Below are positions 56,750-64,000 of a DNA stretch of 64,000 nucleotides, one piece after another. Origin of the DNA: CAVPDE01 sp964580575 (lineage in GTDB: Bacteria; Desulfobacterota; DSM-4660; Desulfatiglandales; HGW-15); the NCBI GenBank assembly GCA_964580575.1, contig CAZOLJ010000003.1:1-64000 (forward strand), given 5' to 3'. Below the pieces are notes generated by a model, which saw only the letters and a list, made by a program, of their open reading frames with translations, was not told the DNA's origin and made no database searches. Positions within the stretch are counted from its first letter, which is position 1; the number at the start of each line of letters is the position of its first letter. A program made the translations under genes and the position numbers.

Positions 56750-58876
56750 ATGGAAGGTATTGAGCATCTATTGAGTCCCCAATCGATCGCCGTGGTAGGT
56801 GCGTCAAACCGTATCGGCAGCCTGGGGCTGGCTATTTTCAAAAATCTGCTGGATGGGGGCTACCAGGGAATTCTTTACCCGGTGAACCCCAAGGCCAAGT
56901 CCATCCAGGGAGTGAAGGCTTATCCCTCTCTTCTGGAGATTCCTGACGACGTGGATATGGCCGTTCTCATCGTGCCTCCATGCCATGTGGCCAACACCAT
57001 CGAGGAAGCCGCCAAGAAACAGATCAAAGGATGCATCGTGATCACAGCCGGTTTCAAGGAAATCGGCGGCCAAGGGATCGAAATGGAAAAGCACGTGAAG
57101 TCCGTGGCCCAGGCCCACGGAATACGCCTCCTGGGTCCCAACTGCCTGGGGGCTGCCAACACCAATCCCAAGGTGCGCATGAATGCCAGCTTCGGATCTT
57201 CCATGCCCAGCCGCGGCAATATTGCCCTTATTTCCCAGTCCGGAGCCATGTGCGTCGCCGTCCTGGATTATGCCGCAGGCCGTCACATGGGTTTCTCCAA
57301 ATCCATCAGCATCGGGAACAAGGCGGACATCAACGAAGTGGATCTCCTTCGCTATTTGAAGGACGACCCGGATACAAAGGTCATCATCATGTACTTGGAA
57401 GACATCACCGATGGCCATGCCTTTATTGAGGTGGCAAGGGAAATCACCCTGGTGGCGGGCAAGCCGATTCTGGCCCTGAAAGCAGGCCGTTCGCCTGAAG
57501 GGGCCAGGGCAGCCGCTTCCCACACCGGTTCCATGGCCGGGTCAGATGCCGCCTATGACGCGATCTTCATGCAAGGAGGCATTCAGCGCGTCGATGGGGT
57601 GAGCGAGTTGTTCAATTATGCCCTCGCTTTCTCTACCCAGCCCCTGCCCAAAGGAAACCGCATCGGCATCGTGACCAATTCCGGCGGCCCAGGGATCATG
57701 GCCACGGATGCCCTTATTCGGCCGGGAATCACTCTCGCCTCCCTTTCCGAAGAAACGAAGAAAAAGCTCAGAGAGAAACTCCCTCCCACGGCCAGCGTCA
57801 ACAACCCCGTGGACGTCATCGGCGATGCCGATGCAAAGCGCTACGAGGCGGCGATTCGGTACACCCTGGGAGATGAAAATGTGGACGGAGCGATCGTGAT
57901 CCTCGCTCCGGCGGCCATCACGGAAATCATGGAGACCGCCCAGATCGTCCCCCGCGTGGCCAAGGACATCGATAAACCTGTCCTTTGCTCTTTCATGGGG
58001 CTGGTGGACGTTTCCGAGGGAATCACCTATCTGGAGCAAAACGGCCTTCCGAACTATGTGTTTCCCGAAGATGCTGCGAGAACCATGGCGGCCATGATCC
58101 GGTACAGGGAAAACCTGAAGCCTCACGAGGGAAGAAAAAGAGAAGTCTTTCGTTTGCTGGAAGATCAGGAAAAGGCGGCTGCCGTTATTGCAGCGAAGCT
58201 TTCTGGACGCAAAGAATACTTCATGACGGAAAAGGAAGCCCATGAACTTCTCAGGTGCTACGGATTTCCTCTGCTCAAGAGCCGACTCGTCACAAACCTT
58301 TCCGAGATTTCCGCGGCCATAGCGGAAATCGGCCTGCCTGTCGTGATGAAACTGGACTCACCGGATATCCTTCACAAGTCCGATGCTGGAGGCGTTCGCC
58401 TGGGAATAAAGTCTCAGGAGCAGGCGGAAAAAACCTTCCATGAAATCATCGAAAGCGCCAATAAGTACAAGCCTGGCGCGAACATCAGAGGAATTCTGTT
58501 TCAGGAGATGGCCCGGGAGGGAGTGGAAGTCATCCTCGGTTCCACCAGGGATCCCCGATTCGGCCCCATTTGTATGTTCGGTCTGGGAGGCATCTTTGTC
58601 GAAGCCCTCAAAGACGTCACGTTCCGGCTCGCGCCTATGTGGGAGACGAGTGCCGAAAAGATGATCACCGACATCAAGGCTTACCGGGTCCTGCGAGGCA
58701 TCAGGGGACGGCCGCCTGCAGACACCAAGGCAGCCAAACTCTGTATCCTCAGGCTCTCGGCCATGGTCGCCAACCATCCGGAGATCGCCGAACTCGACAT
58801 CAATCCGCTGATCGTCTACCCTGAGGGGCAGGGCTGTGTTGTGGCAGATGCCCGAATCATTCTATCGAGGCGTTAG
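56750..58876 (+). CDS. ADP-forming acyl/acetyl-CoA synthetase (fused alpha-beta form)
   Basis: Makes ATP from an acyl-CoA (acetyl-, aryl- or related) or runs the reverse. It has 708 residues from ATG 56750 (MEGIEHLLSPQSIAVVGASN) behind AAGGTG. The alpha half (1-460) has CoA-binding 'SIAVVGASNRIGSLGLAIFK', 'GPNCLGAANTNPKVRMNASF', 'NIALISQSGAMCVAVLDYA' and the phospho-His loop 'AAASHTGSMAGSDAAYDAIF'. The beta ATP-grasp half (about 490-708) has 'PVVMKLDSPDILHKSDAGGV' and 'FGPICMFGLGGIFVEALKDV', ending 'ELDINPLIVYPEGQG'. This domain order is common in syntrophs and archaea. The threonine aldolase gene follows 7 nt after its stop. Confidence 0.9.
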   Translation: MEGIEHLLSPQSIAVVGASNRIGSLGLAIFKNLLDGGYQGILYPVNPKAKSIQGVKAYPSLLEIPDDVDMAVLIVPPCHVANTIEEAAKKQIKGCIVITAGFKEIGGQGIEMEKHVKSVAQAHGIRLLGPNCLGAANTNPKVRMNASFGSSMPSRGNIALISQSGAMCVAVLDYAAGRHMGFSKSISIGNKADINEVDLLRYLKDDPDTKVIIMYLEDITDGHAFIEVAREITLVAGKPILALKAGRSPEGARAAASHTGSMAGSDAAYDAIFMQGGIQRVDGVSELFNYALAFSTQPLPKGNRIGIVTNSGGPGIMATDALIRPGITLASLSEETKKKLREKLPPTASVNNPVDVIGDADAKRYEAAIRYTLGDENVDGAIVILAPAAITEIMETAQIVPRVAKDIDKPVLCSFMGLVDVSEGITYLEQNGLPNYVFPEDAARTMAAMIRYRENLKPHEGRKREVFRLLEDQEKAAAVIAAKLSGRKEYFMTEKEAHELLRCYGFPLLKSRLVTNLSEISAAIAEIGLPVVMKLDSPDILHKSDAGGVRLGIKSQEQAEKTFHEIIESANKYKPGANIRGILFQEMAREGVEVILGSTRDPRFGPICMFGLGGIFVEALKDVTFRLAPMWETSAEKMITDIKAYRVLRGIRGRPPADTKAAKLCILRLSAMVANHPEIAELDINPLIVYPEGQGCVVADARIILSRR

Positions 58877-58883
58877 ACACCCT

Positions 58884-59912
58884 ATGGCAGAACACAGCAA
58901 GATCATTGATCTCCGAAGCGACACGGTCACCAAACCCACGCCGGCCATGCGCTCGGCCATGAACCAGGCCGAGGTGGGCGACGACGTTTACGGCGAAGAT
59001 CCCACGGTCAATCGGCTCCAGTCCCTTGCCGCGGAGATGCTTGGCACAGAGGCCGCGCTTTTTGCAACCAGCGGCACTCAGAGCAACCTTCTGGGTGTCA
59101 TGAGCCAGTGCGAGAGGGGCGACGAGTACATCGTGGGCCAGCGGGCTCACACCTACCGGTTTGAAGGAGGAGGCGCAGCTGTGCTGGCTAGCATTCAGCC
59201 TCAGCCCATTGATTTCCAGGAGGACGGAATCCTGGATCTTGGCGAGGTGGCGCGAAACATCAAGCCGAACGACTTCCACTTTGCAAAGACCCGGCTTCTA
59301 TGCCTGGAAAACACCCAGGAGGGTAAAGTGCTTCCCCTGGATTACCTGGCTAAGGCTTCTGCTCTGGCCAAGCAGAACGGGCTTTCCATCCACCTGGACG
59401 GAGCGCGCGTGTTCAATGCCGCCGTGAGACTCAAAGTGCCTGTTCGCGAGATCACCCGCCATTTCGACACCATTTCTTTCTGCCTCTCAAAGGGTCTTGG
59501 CGCGCCGGTCGGCTCGGTTCTTTGCGGGCCCCGGGAGGTTATCGACAAGGCACGGCGATGGCGCAAGGTCCTTGGCGGCGGCATGAGGCAGGCGGGCATT
59601 CTGGCTGCTGCTGGCATTCATGCTCTCACGCACCACGTGGACAGGCTCGCACAGGACCACGAAAACGCCGGCATGCTCGCACAAGGGCTTTCGCAGATCA
59701 AGGAGTTGACCGTTGACCCTTCCAAGGTTCAGACCAACATGATTTTCTTCACCCTGGAGCCTTCCCGCTTCAAGGCCCTTCAAGGCTATCTCAAAGAGCG
59801 CGGCATCCTGATCAGCGGAAGGGAAAAAGTCCGGCTCGTGACCCATCTTGATGTCAGCGCAGAAGACATCGGAGCGGTGATCCAAGCCTTCAGGGATTAC
59901 TTCTCCGGCTAG
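58884..59912 (+). CDS. ltaE: low-specificity L-threonine aldolase
   Basis: PLP enzyme splitting threonine/allo-threonine into glycine and acetaldehyde. It has 342 residues from ATG 58884 (MAEHSKIIDLRSDTVTKPTP). 'DDVYGEDPTVNRLQSLAAEM', 'FATSGTQSNLLGVMSQC' (phosphate loop), 'IHLDGARVFNAAV' (PLP Asp) and the Schiff-base Lys in 'DTISFCLSKGLGAPVGSVLC' are plain. 'ARRWRKVLGGGMRQAG' is typical. It is probably in an operon with the CoA synthetase; acetaldehyde/acetyl-CoA metabolism is a possible common thread. Confidence 0.9.
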   Translation: MAEHSKIIDLRSDTVTKPTPAMRSAMNQAEVGDDVYGEDPTVNRLQSLAAEMLGTEAALFATSGTQSNLLGVMSQCERGDEYIVGQRAHTYRFEGGGAAVLASIQPQPIDFQEDGILDLGEVARNIKPNDFHFAKTRLLCLENTQEGKVLPLDYLAKASALAKQNGLSIHLDGARVFNAAVRLKVPVREITRHFDTISFCLSKGLGAPVGSVLCGPREVIDKARRWRKVLGGGMRQAGILAAAGIHALTHHVDRLAQDHENAGMLAQGLSQIKELTVDPSKVQTNMIFFTLEPSRFKALQGYLKERGILISGREKVRLVTHLDVSAEDIGAVIQAFRDYFSG

Positions 59913-59932
59913 CCGGCTCTCCTGCTTTTTCC

Positions 59933-59961
59933 TTGACACCGTTGCTCACTTTTTCTAGTAT
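59933..59961 (+). promoter_or_regulatory. promoter of the liv-type operon
   Basis: TTGACA, 17 bp, TAGTAT. The leader of about 160 nt runs to the substrate-binding-protein gene at 60127 (GAAAGGAGG ribosome site). Confidence 0.65.
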
Positions 59962-60126
59962 CCTTGCACTTAACCATTTTTTTGAATCGCTTTTGACCAT
60001 TCATTTCGGCATGTTGCAAAAGACCTGCAGGACGCTGATTCTTTCTCTGTAGATGCTTCACGACAACCCTTTGCGGGTTTCGTGCGTCAGGTTCGTTAAC
60101 CTCATTCACCGAAAGGAGGCTGCAGC

Positions 60127-61398
60127 ATGGTTAAAAAAGTCCTCACCTTTGTTTTTCTCTTCGCCTTAGTTTCCGCGTTTCTTGAATTGGGTCCTGTGCT
60201 GGCTCAGCAGAAAGGAAACCCGATCCTGGTTGGCGCTCCCATCCCGAGAGCGAGCGCCTACGGCCAGAACGGTGAGCGGGGCATGATTCTCGCCACCGAA
60301 GAGATCAATGCCGCGGGCGGCGTCAAGGTGGGAAACGAGATGCGGCCCTTTCAACTGGAAATCATCGATACCCGCGACGAAGAGCCGGGAGTCCCCACCA
60401 GCGAAGTACTCCTCGCCATAGAAAAGCTGATCCTCCAGAAGAAAGTGGACATGATCGCAGGCGGGCCGTGCATGTCCGAGTGCGGCCTGGCTGCCCTGGA
60501 CCTTTATGCCAAGTACAAGACTCTCGACATCGTCTCCATAGGCTGCTACACGCCCGGCTGGGACAAGAAGGTGGCCACGGACCTCGAGAAGTACAGGTTT
60601 TCCTGGAGAGAGAGCGGCAGCGTGGCCTGGTACATCAAAGAGGCCGTAGATCTCCTCCACAAGATCAAAGCGGAATATGGGTTCAACAAGATGTTCATCT
60701 CCATCGATGACAGCGCCATGTGCCGCGGCGCAGCCCAGATCGTCAGCGATCTCGCAGTCAAGGACGGATGGCAGATCATGGGAAATGACAAGCACCCCAT
60801 CGGCACAACCGACTACTCCGCGGCCTTGAATGACTGCAAGAAGTCAGGTGCCCAGATCCTCTTCATATGGGCTTACTCTCCCGAGACCTCGATCATGCTG
60901 AAGCAGTGGGCGGACATGGAAGTCCCGGCTCTGCCCATCGGGTTTATCGGCGCTGCTGAAGACCCGGGGTTCTGGGAGGCGTCGGGCGGCAAAGGCGCTT
61001 ACACGATCGTGACCCTCTCTGAAGCAGGCAACGTTCCAGGCAATGTGACTCCCCTTCACATGAAATTCTATGACAGCTTCAAGAAGAAGTGGGGGGTGCC
61101 TCCCCGCAGCACCGGCTGCGTGAGCGCTTATGAAGCCATGTTCGTTTTGAAAGATGCGATCGAAAGGGCGGGCACCATTGACAAAGAGGCGCTTGTCGCC
61201 GCTCTGGCCAAGACTAATCTTCCGGTGGTTCGCGGGACCCTCCGGTTCGATCAGAACCACCAGGTTGTTTACGGCTATGATCCCAAGACGAGCGTACTCG
61301 GCTGCTGGGTCCAGTGGCAGAACGGGGAGCGAGTAGCTATTTTCCCCGAAGCTGCAGCCACCGGCAAAATCCAGATGCCGCCATGGATCAAGAAATAA
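60127..61398 (+). CDS. branched-chain amino acid-type ABC substrate-binding protein
   Basis: Periplasmic binding protein (type I fold, LivK/Peripla_BP_6), 423 residues. The signal peptide is 'VLTFVFLFALVSAFLELGPV' with cleavage after LAQ. The binding lobes include 'PIPRASAYGQNGERGMILAT', 'AAGGVKVGNEMRPFQLEIID' and 'TTDYSAALNDCKKSGAQILF'. There is a Cys pair in 'GGPCMSECGLAALDLY', unusual but also seen in aryl or amide binding relatives. First gene of a transporter operon; ligand may be an amino acid, aromatic acid or amide. Confidence 0.88.
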   Translation: MVKKVLTFVFLFALVSAFLELGPVLAQQKGNPILVGAPIPRASAYGQNGERGMILATEEINAAGGVKVGNEMRPFQLEIIDTRDEEPGVPTSEVLLAIEKLILQKKVDMIAGGPCMSECGLAALDLYAKYKTLDIVSIGCYTPGWDKKVATDLEKYRFSWRESGSVAWYIKEAVDLLHKIKAEYGFNKMFISIDDSAMCRGAAQIVSDLAVKDGWQIMGNDKHPIGTTDYSAALNDCKKSGAQILFIWAYSPETSIMLKQWADMEVPALPIGFIGAAEDPGFWEASGGKGAYTIVTLSEAGNVPGNVTPLHMKFYDSFKKKWGVPPRSTGCVSAYEAMFVLKDAIERAGTIDKEALVAALAKTNLPVVRGTLRFDQNHQVVYGYDPKTSVLGCWVQWQNGERVAIFPEAAATGKIQMPPWIKK

Positions 61399-61421
61399 AC
61401 TCGAATTGGAGTGATGGAGAG

Positions 61422-61475
61422 GTGGAGTATTGGAGTAATGGTGAAACCCTGAAACCCCAGTACTCCATTGCTCCA
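61422..61475 (+). repeat. inverted repeat between the binding-protein and permease genes
   Basis: gtggagtattggagtaatgg pairs, with a few mismatches, with ccagtactccattgctccac across a 14-nt loop. It is low-complexity hairpin DNA that probably lowers permease expression relative to the binding protein. Confidence 0.55.
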
Positions 61476-61493
61476 CTCTTCTGAGCAGGTTCC

Positions 61494-62378
61494 ATGGACA
61501 TCCTCATTTACGGCACCGTCAACAGCGTCGTCTTTTCCCTCATTGCAGTGGGGTTCACTCTGGTTTACGGAGTCGCCAGGGTTCCCAACTTTGCCCACGG
61601 ATCCATCTACGTCCTTGTCGGGTTTCTGACCTGGAGTTTTGTGAATGATCTCAAGATGAACTATGCCCTTGCGATCATCCTTTCCCTTGTCATCGCTTCG
61701 ATTGTGGGGCTCCTCATCTACCGCCTTGTCCTCATCCGCTTGCGGGGAATGCCCACGTCCGAGATCATTTCTTCCTTTGCCGTGAGCCTGATCATTCTTG
61801 AAGGACTGAGGATGCAGGGGATCGCCGGATTCAAAGGGTTCATCGGCCCCTTCTACACGCTCAAACCGTTTGTGGAGGGCAAGATCAGTATTGCCGGCGT
61901 CTTTGTGGATTATCAACGGTTGATCATCATAGGAGCCGGCCTCGGGCTGGTCATCTTCCTTTGGATCTTCACACACCACACCAAGATAGGCCTCGCCCTC
62001 CGCGCCATTGCTCAGGATGAGCGGGCAGCCATGATGCTCGGCGTCAACTCAGACAGAACCGCCATGATCTCCCTTTCCATCGGGTCTGCCCTGGCCGGCA
62101 TTGCCGCTGTGACCATTCTTCCCCTCGGTAGTGTCCGGGCTGAGGAAGGGTACCGGGTTCTCATTTATGCCCTTGCCGTGTGCATCATCGGAGGTCTTGG
62201 AAGCTGGGGAGGGGCTGTGCTGGCTTCCTTTGTGCTCGCTTTTGCCATGAAGATCAGCACCTCTTTTTTCGGAGCCCTGTGGGAATCGGTGGTGCTGGTG
62301 GGAACCATCATCCTCATCCTTTTGTTCAGGCCTTCCGGCCTTCTCGGGAAGCAGAAAGAACTGGAAGAGAGGGTTTAA
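61494..62378 (+). CDS. livH: branched-chain amino acid ABC transporter permease (LivH type)
   Basis: Inner-membrane permease of 294 residues with eight or so helices. 'GTVNSVVFSLIAVGFTLVYG', 'VARVPNFAHGSIYVLVGFL' (the N-F-A-H-G motif), 'IGLALRAIAQDERAAMMLGV' (EAA-like coupling helix) and 'IGGLGSWGGAVLASFVLAFA' identify LivH. The C-terminus ends 'LFRPSGLLGKQKELEERV'. The next permease starts 2 nt after the stop. Confidence 0.9.
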   Translation: MDILIYGTVNSVVFSLIAVGFTLVYGVARVPNFAHGSIYVLVGFLTWSFVNDLKMNYALAIILSLVIASIVGLLIYRLVLIRLRGMPTSEIISSFAVSLIILEGLRMQGIAGFKGFIGPFYTLKPFVEGKISIAGVFVDYQRLIIIGAGLGLVIFLWIFTHHTKIGLALRAIAQDERAAMMLGVNSDRTAMISLSIGSALAGIAAVTILPLGSVRAEEGYRVLIYALAVCIIGGLGSWGGAVLASFVLAFAMKISTSFFGALWESVVLVGTIILILLFRPSGLLGKQKELEERV

Positions 62379-62380
62379 AC

Positions 62381-63391
62381 TTGGCGGACAGAGCAAAACG
62401 AAAGAAAAGGCTGGACAGGAGCATCAAGGTTCGCACCGAGGGCCTTTACGCCGTCACCTCCTGGGCGGAGATGGGTTACCTTTTCATGCCCAGAGTGGTT
62501 CTTGTTGCAGGACTTCTCCTGCTTCCCCTTGTTCTGGATCCTTACTGGCAGAGGGTTCTCTGCTCGGCTGGGATCTACGCCCTTCTTGCCATCGGCTTTG
62601 ATTTCCTTGCCGAATACGTCGGACTGGTGTGCTTAGGCGGAGCCTTCTTCATCGGGACCGGCGGCTACATCGCAGGGCTTCTGAATGAGTATTTTCACTG
62701 GTCCCCGCTGATCACGATTCCCATCGCGACCGTGCTTGGCGCCGGATTCAGCACCCTTGTGCTTGTCCCCTGCCTCCGGCTGCGAGGCATTTACTTTGCC
62801 ATTGTCAGCTTCATGTTCCCTCTTTTTGCCGTTTTCATCATCATCGCCCTCAATGTCTTCGGCGGCACTGAAGGCATCACCGCTCTCGACACCTTTCCCA
62901 ATTCCTGGATCGAGCTGTACCTCATCCTCGCGGTGGTCATTGTTTCTCTCTTCGCCCTGCGACGGCTCGTCAACGAAGACATGGGTATTATTCTGCGCGG
63001 CATCATGGACAATGATCAGGCGGTCAAAGCCTCGGGGATCAACATCACCTCCTACAAAATCAGGGCGGTTTTCATTGCAGCGCTCCTCGGTTGTTTCGGA
63101 GGAGCCTATCTCAGCCACCTTTACGGGTGGCTCGGGCTCTCCCTCTTTGCCATGGACTTCTCCATCCTTCCCATCGCCGCCTGTGTCATGGGAGGAATGG
63201 GGACCCTGGTCGGTCCGGTGCTGGGCGCCTTCATCCTCACACCCATGTCCGAAGCCTTGCGCGGCTTCGGCCAATTGAGGGTCGTTCTCTACTGCCTCAT
63301 CCTCATCGGGTTCATGGTCTACAAGCCGGAAGGAATCATGAATTACCTTCAGAGAAAATATCACCAGTTCGAAGTCTGGGAAGAGGTGTGA
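62381..63391 (+). CDS. livM: branched-chain amino acid ABC transporter permease (LivM type)
   Basis: Second permease, 336 residues with TTG start at 62381 (LADRAKRKKRLDRSIKVRTE) behind GAGAGGG; ATG 62471 would remove a plausible basic cytoplasmic tail. Features are 'IYALLAIGFDFLAEYVGLVC', 'LVPCLRLRGIYFAIVSFMFP', 'IILRGIMDNDQAVKASGINI' (coupling helix) and 'AACVMGGMGTLVGPVLGAFI'. Overlaps the ATPase gene by 4 nt. Confidence 0.9.
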   Translation: MADRAKRKKRLDRSIKVRTEGLYAVTSWAEMGYLFMPRVVLVAGLLLLPLVLDPYWQRVLCSAGIYALLAIGFDFLAEYVGLVCLGGAFFIGTGGYIAGLLNEYFHWSPLITIPIATVLGAGFSTLVLVPCLRLRGIYFAIVSFMFPLFAVFIIIALNVFGGTEGITALDTFPNSWIELYLILAVVIVSLFALRRLVNEDMGIILRGIMDNDQAVKASGINITSYKIRAVFIAALLGCFGGAYLSHLYGWLGLSLFAMDFSILPIAACVMGGMGTLVGPVLGAFILTPMSEALRGFGQLRVVLYCLILIGFMVYKPEGIMNYLQRKYHQFEVWEEV

Positions 63392-64000
63392 CCGTGGCCG
63401 GAGAACCTCTTCTTCAAGTGACCAGGCTCTCTAAATCCTTCGGCGGCGTTCAGGCCATCATGAACGTGAGCTTCGAACTGGCCAAGGGAGAGATCCTGGG
63501 GGTTATCGGGCCCAACGGGTCCGGAAAAACGACCCTGGTGAACCTGATCACCGGCTTCGTGAAACCCAGCGCAGGGATGATTTCGTTCAAAGGCATGGAC
63601 ATTACAGGCTTCCCGCCTCACAAGATCGCGAACATGGGGCTCACGCGGACCTTCCAGGTCATGAGACCCTACCACAGTCTCTCTGCTTACAAGAATCTGA
63701 TTGTACCGCTCAATTCTCCGCGCGTCCGAAAAACAGCGGGCGGAACTCTGGGAGACATGGACGCTGTGGCGATCGATATTCTGGAGGAGGTCGGTTTTGA
63801 ACGGGACGCCCGCGTTCCCTATAAAACCGCTGGCTCCCTTCCCCTCGGGTATCTCAAGCGCCTGGAACTTGGCCGATGCATTGCCCTGCGGCCCGAGGTG
63901 ATCATCTGTGATGAAGTGTTCTCAGGCCTCAGCATGTCGGAAATCTCTTCCCTGATTCCCCTGTTGGAGAAATTGCGCATGGAGGGGATCACTATGATCA
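63388..64000 (+). CDS. livG: branched-chain amino acid ABC transporter ATPase (LivG type), partial
   Basis: GTG 63388 overlaps the livM stop (GTGA); GTG 63394 is an alternative. 204 codons are inside the window and the gene runs off the right edge. Walker A is 'GVIGPNGSGKTTLVNLITGF', then 'NMGLTRTFQVMRPYHSLSAY' (LivG-specific Q-loop), signature-like 'GSLPLGYLKRLELGRCIAL' (L-S-Y-G-x-x-R in most LivG, varied here) and Walker B 'EVIICDEVFSGLS'. Function is energising the permease pair upstream. livF is expected beyond the edge. Confidence 0.88.
   Translation, partial: MTVAGEPLLQVTRLSKSFGGVQAIMNVSFELAKGEILGVIGPNGSGKTTLVNLITGFVKPSAGMISFKGMDITGFPPHKIANMGLTRTFQVMRPYHSLSAYKNLIVPLNSPRVRKTAGGTLGDMDAVAIDILEEVGFERDARVPYKTAGSLPLGYLKRLELGRCIALRPEVIICDEVFSGLSMSEISSLIPLLEKLRMEGITMI

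Noticed and set aside
1..64000. CRISPR arrays, tRNA or rRNA genes
   Set aside because: No regularly spaced repeat cluster, no recognisable tRNA T-arm or CCA-ended cloverleaf, and no rRNA landmark was found on reading both strands; a covariance search was not possible.

Overview
The window reads as one stretch of chromosome from an anaerobic, Gram-negative bacterium, most likely a member of the Desulfobacterota (old Deltaproteobacteria; a Syntrophobacter-like relative is my best guess). The grounds are the DnaA subfamily with a TGLGKSH nucleotide loop and an LLLEEIHFL Walker B, a fused IspH-UbiA protein, a B12-dependent ribonucleotide reductase, NuoE/NuoF/HoxU-type diaphorase genes, an Skp-type outer-membrane chaperone, and an apparent selenocysteine codon. 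The taxonomic call is inference. DNA is moderately GC-rich by eye, and one run of 100 N (17978-18077) marks a scaffold gap inside pstA.

Layout. 1-11.1 kb: mixed housekeeping and accessory genes (Skp, LysE exporter, an exosortase-like gene broken by an in-frame TGA, ABA4-like and DUF2306 membrane proteins, CorA, an MGMT-fold protein, an aldo/keto reductase, a lipoprotein esterase, an Old Yellow Enzyme, a Cys-rich repeat protein, an alpha/beta hydrolase). 11.1-20.9 kb: a complete phosphate regulon, phoB-phoR then pstS-pstC-pstA-pstB-phoU, with 11-bp-periodic Pho boxes before phoB and pstS. 21.4-26.7 kb: a replication and partition neighbourhood with dnaA, an AT-rich divergent intergenic region, ddl, a perfect parS, parA and parB. 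26.9-31.8 kb: DUF3842, an MBL-fold hydrolase and a leftward operon dus, ispH-ubiA fusion, glycosyltransferase. 31.9-37.0 kb: a degraded defence-type island (DUF4062 protein, scattered formylglycine-generating-enzyme-like pieces, a RAYT transposase remnant inside an inverted repeat, the last 45 codons of hsdS, an intact orphan hsdR). 37.0-40.6 kb: leftward operon of a cyclic-nucleotide-binding protein plus a three-subunit NADH-oxidising diaphorase. 41.0-48.2 kb: nrdJ with a promoter overlapping an NrdR-like box, a HerA/DUF853-type ATPase, DUF1847 and Tim44-like proteins. 48.2-52.9 kb: a gene graveyard of truncated and chimeric coding pieces (gamma-glutamyltransferase, transketolase, AMP ligase, OLD-like ATPase, MBL-fold and xanthine dehydrogenase fragments). 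52.9-55.1 kb: archease and rtcB. 55.1-64 kb: TM2 protein, a cyclase-family hydrolase, an ADP-forming acyl-CoA synthetase, threonine aldolase and a branched-chain amino acid ABC transporter running off the end.

The most striking observation is in rtcB (RNA ligase). The reading frame is interrupted by one TGA at codon 98, exactly where the family has its metal-binding cysteine (GYDIN-Cys-G). All four downstream catalytic histidines stay in frame, and a hairpin that fits the bacterial SECIS model begins 15 nt after the TGA. This strongly suggests an RtcB that uses selenocysteine as a manganese ligand. It sits behind archease, and the operon leader carries its own promoter followed by an intrinsic terminator (possible attenuator).

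A family of about 135-160 bp palindromic elements with terminal inverted repeats (four copies, at 693, 13858, 27989 and 55618) is scattered over the window. One copy lies between the Pho box and pstS and one between a promoter and a small basic protein gene.
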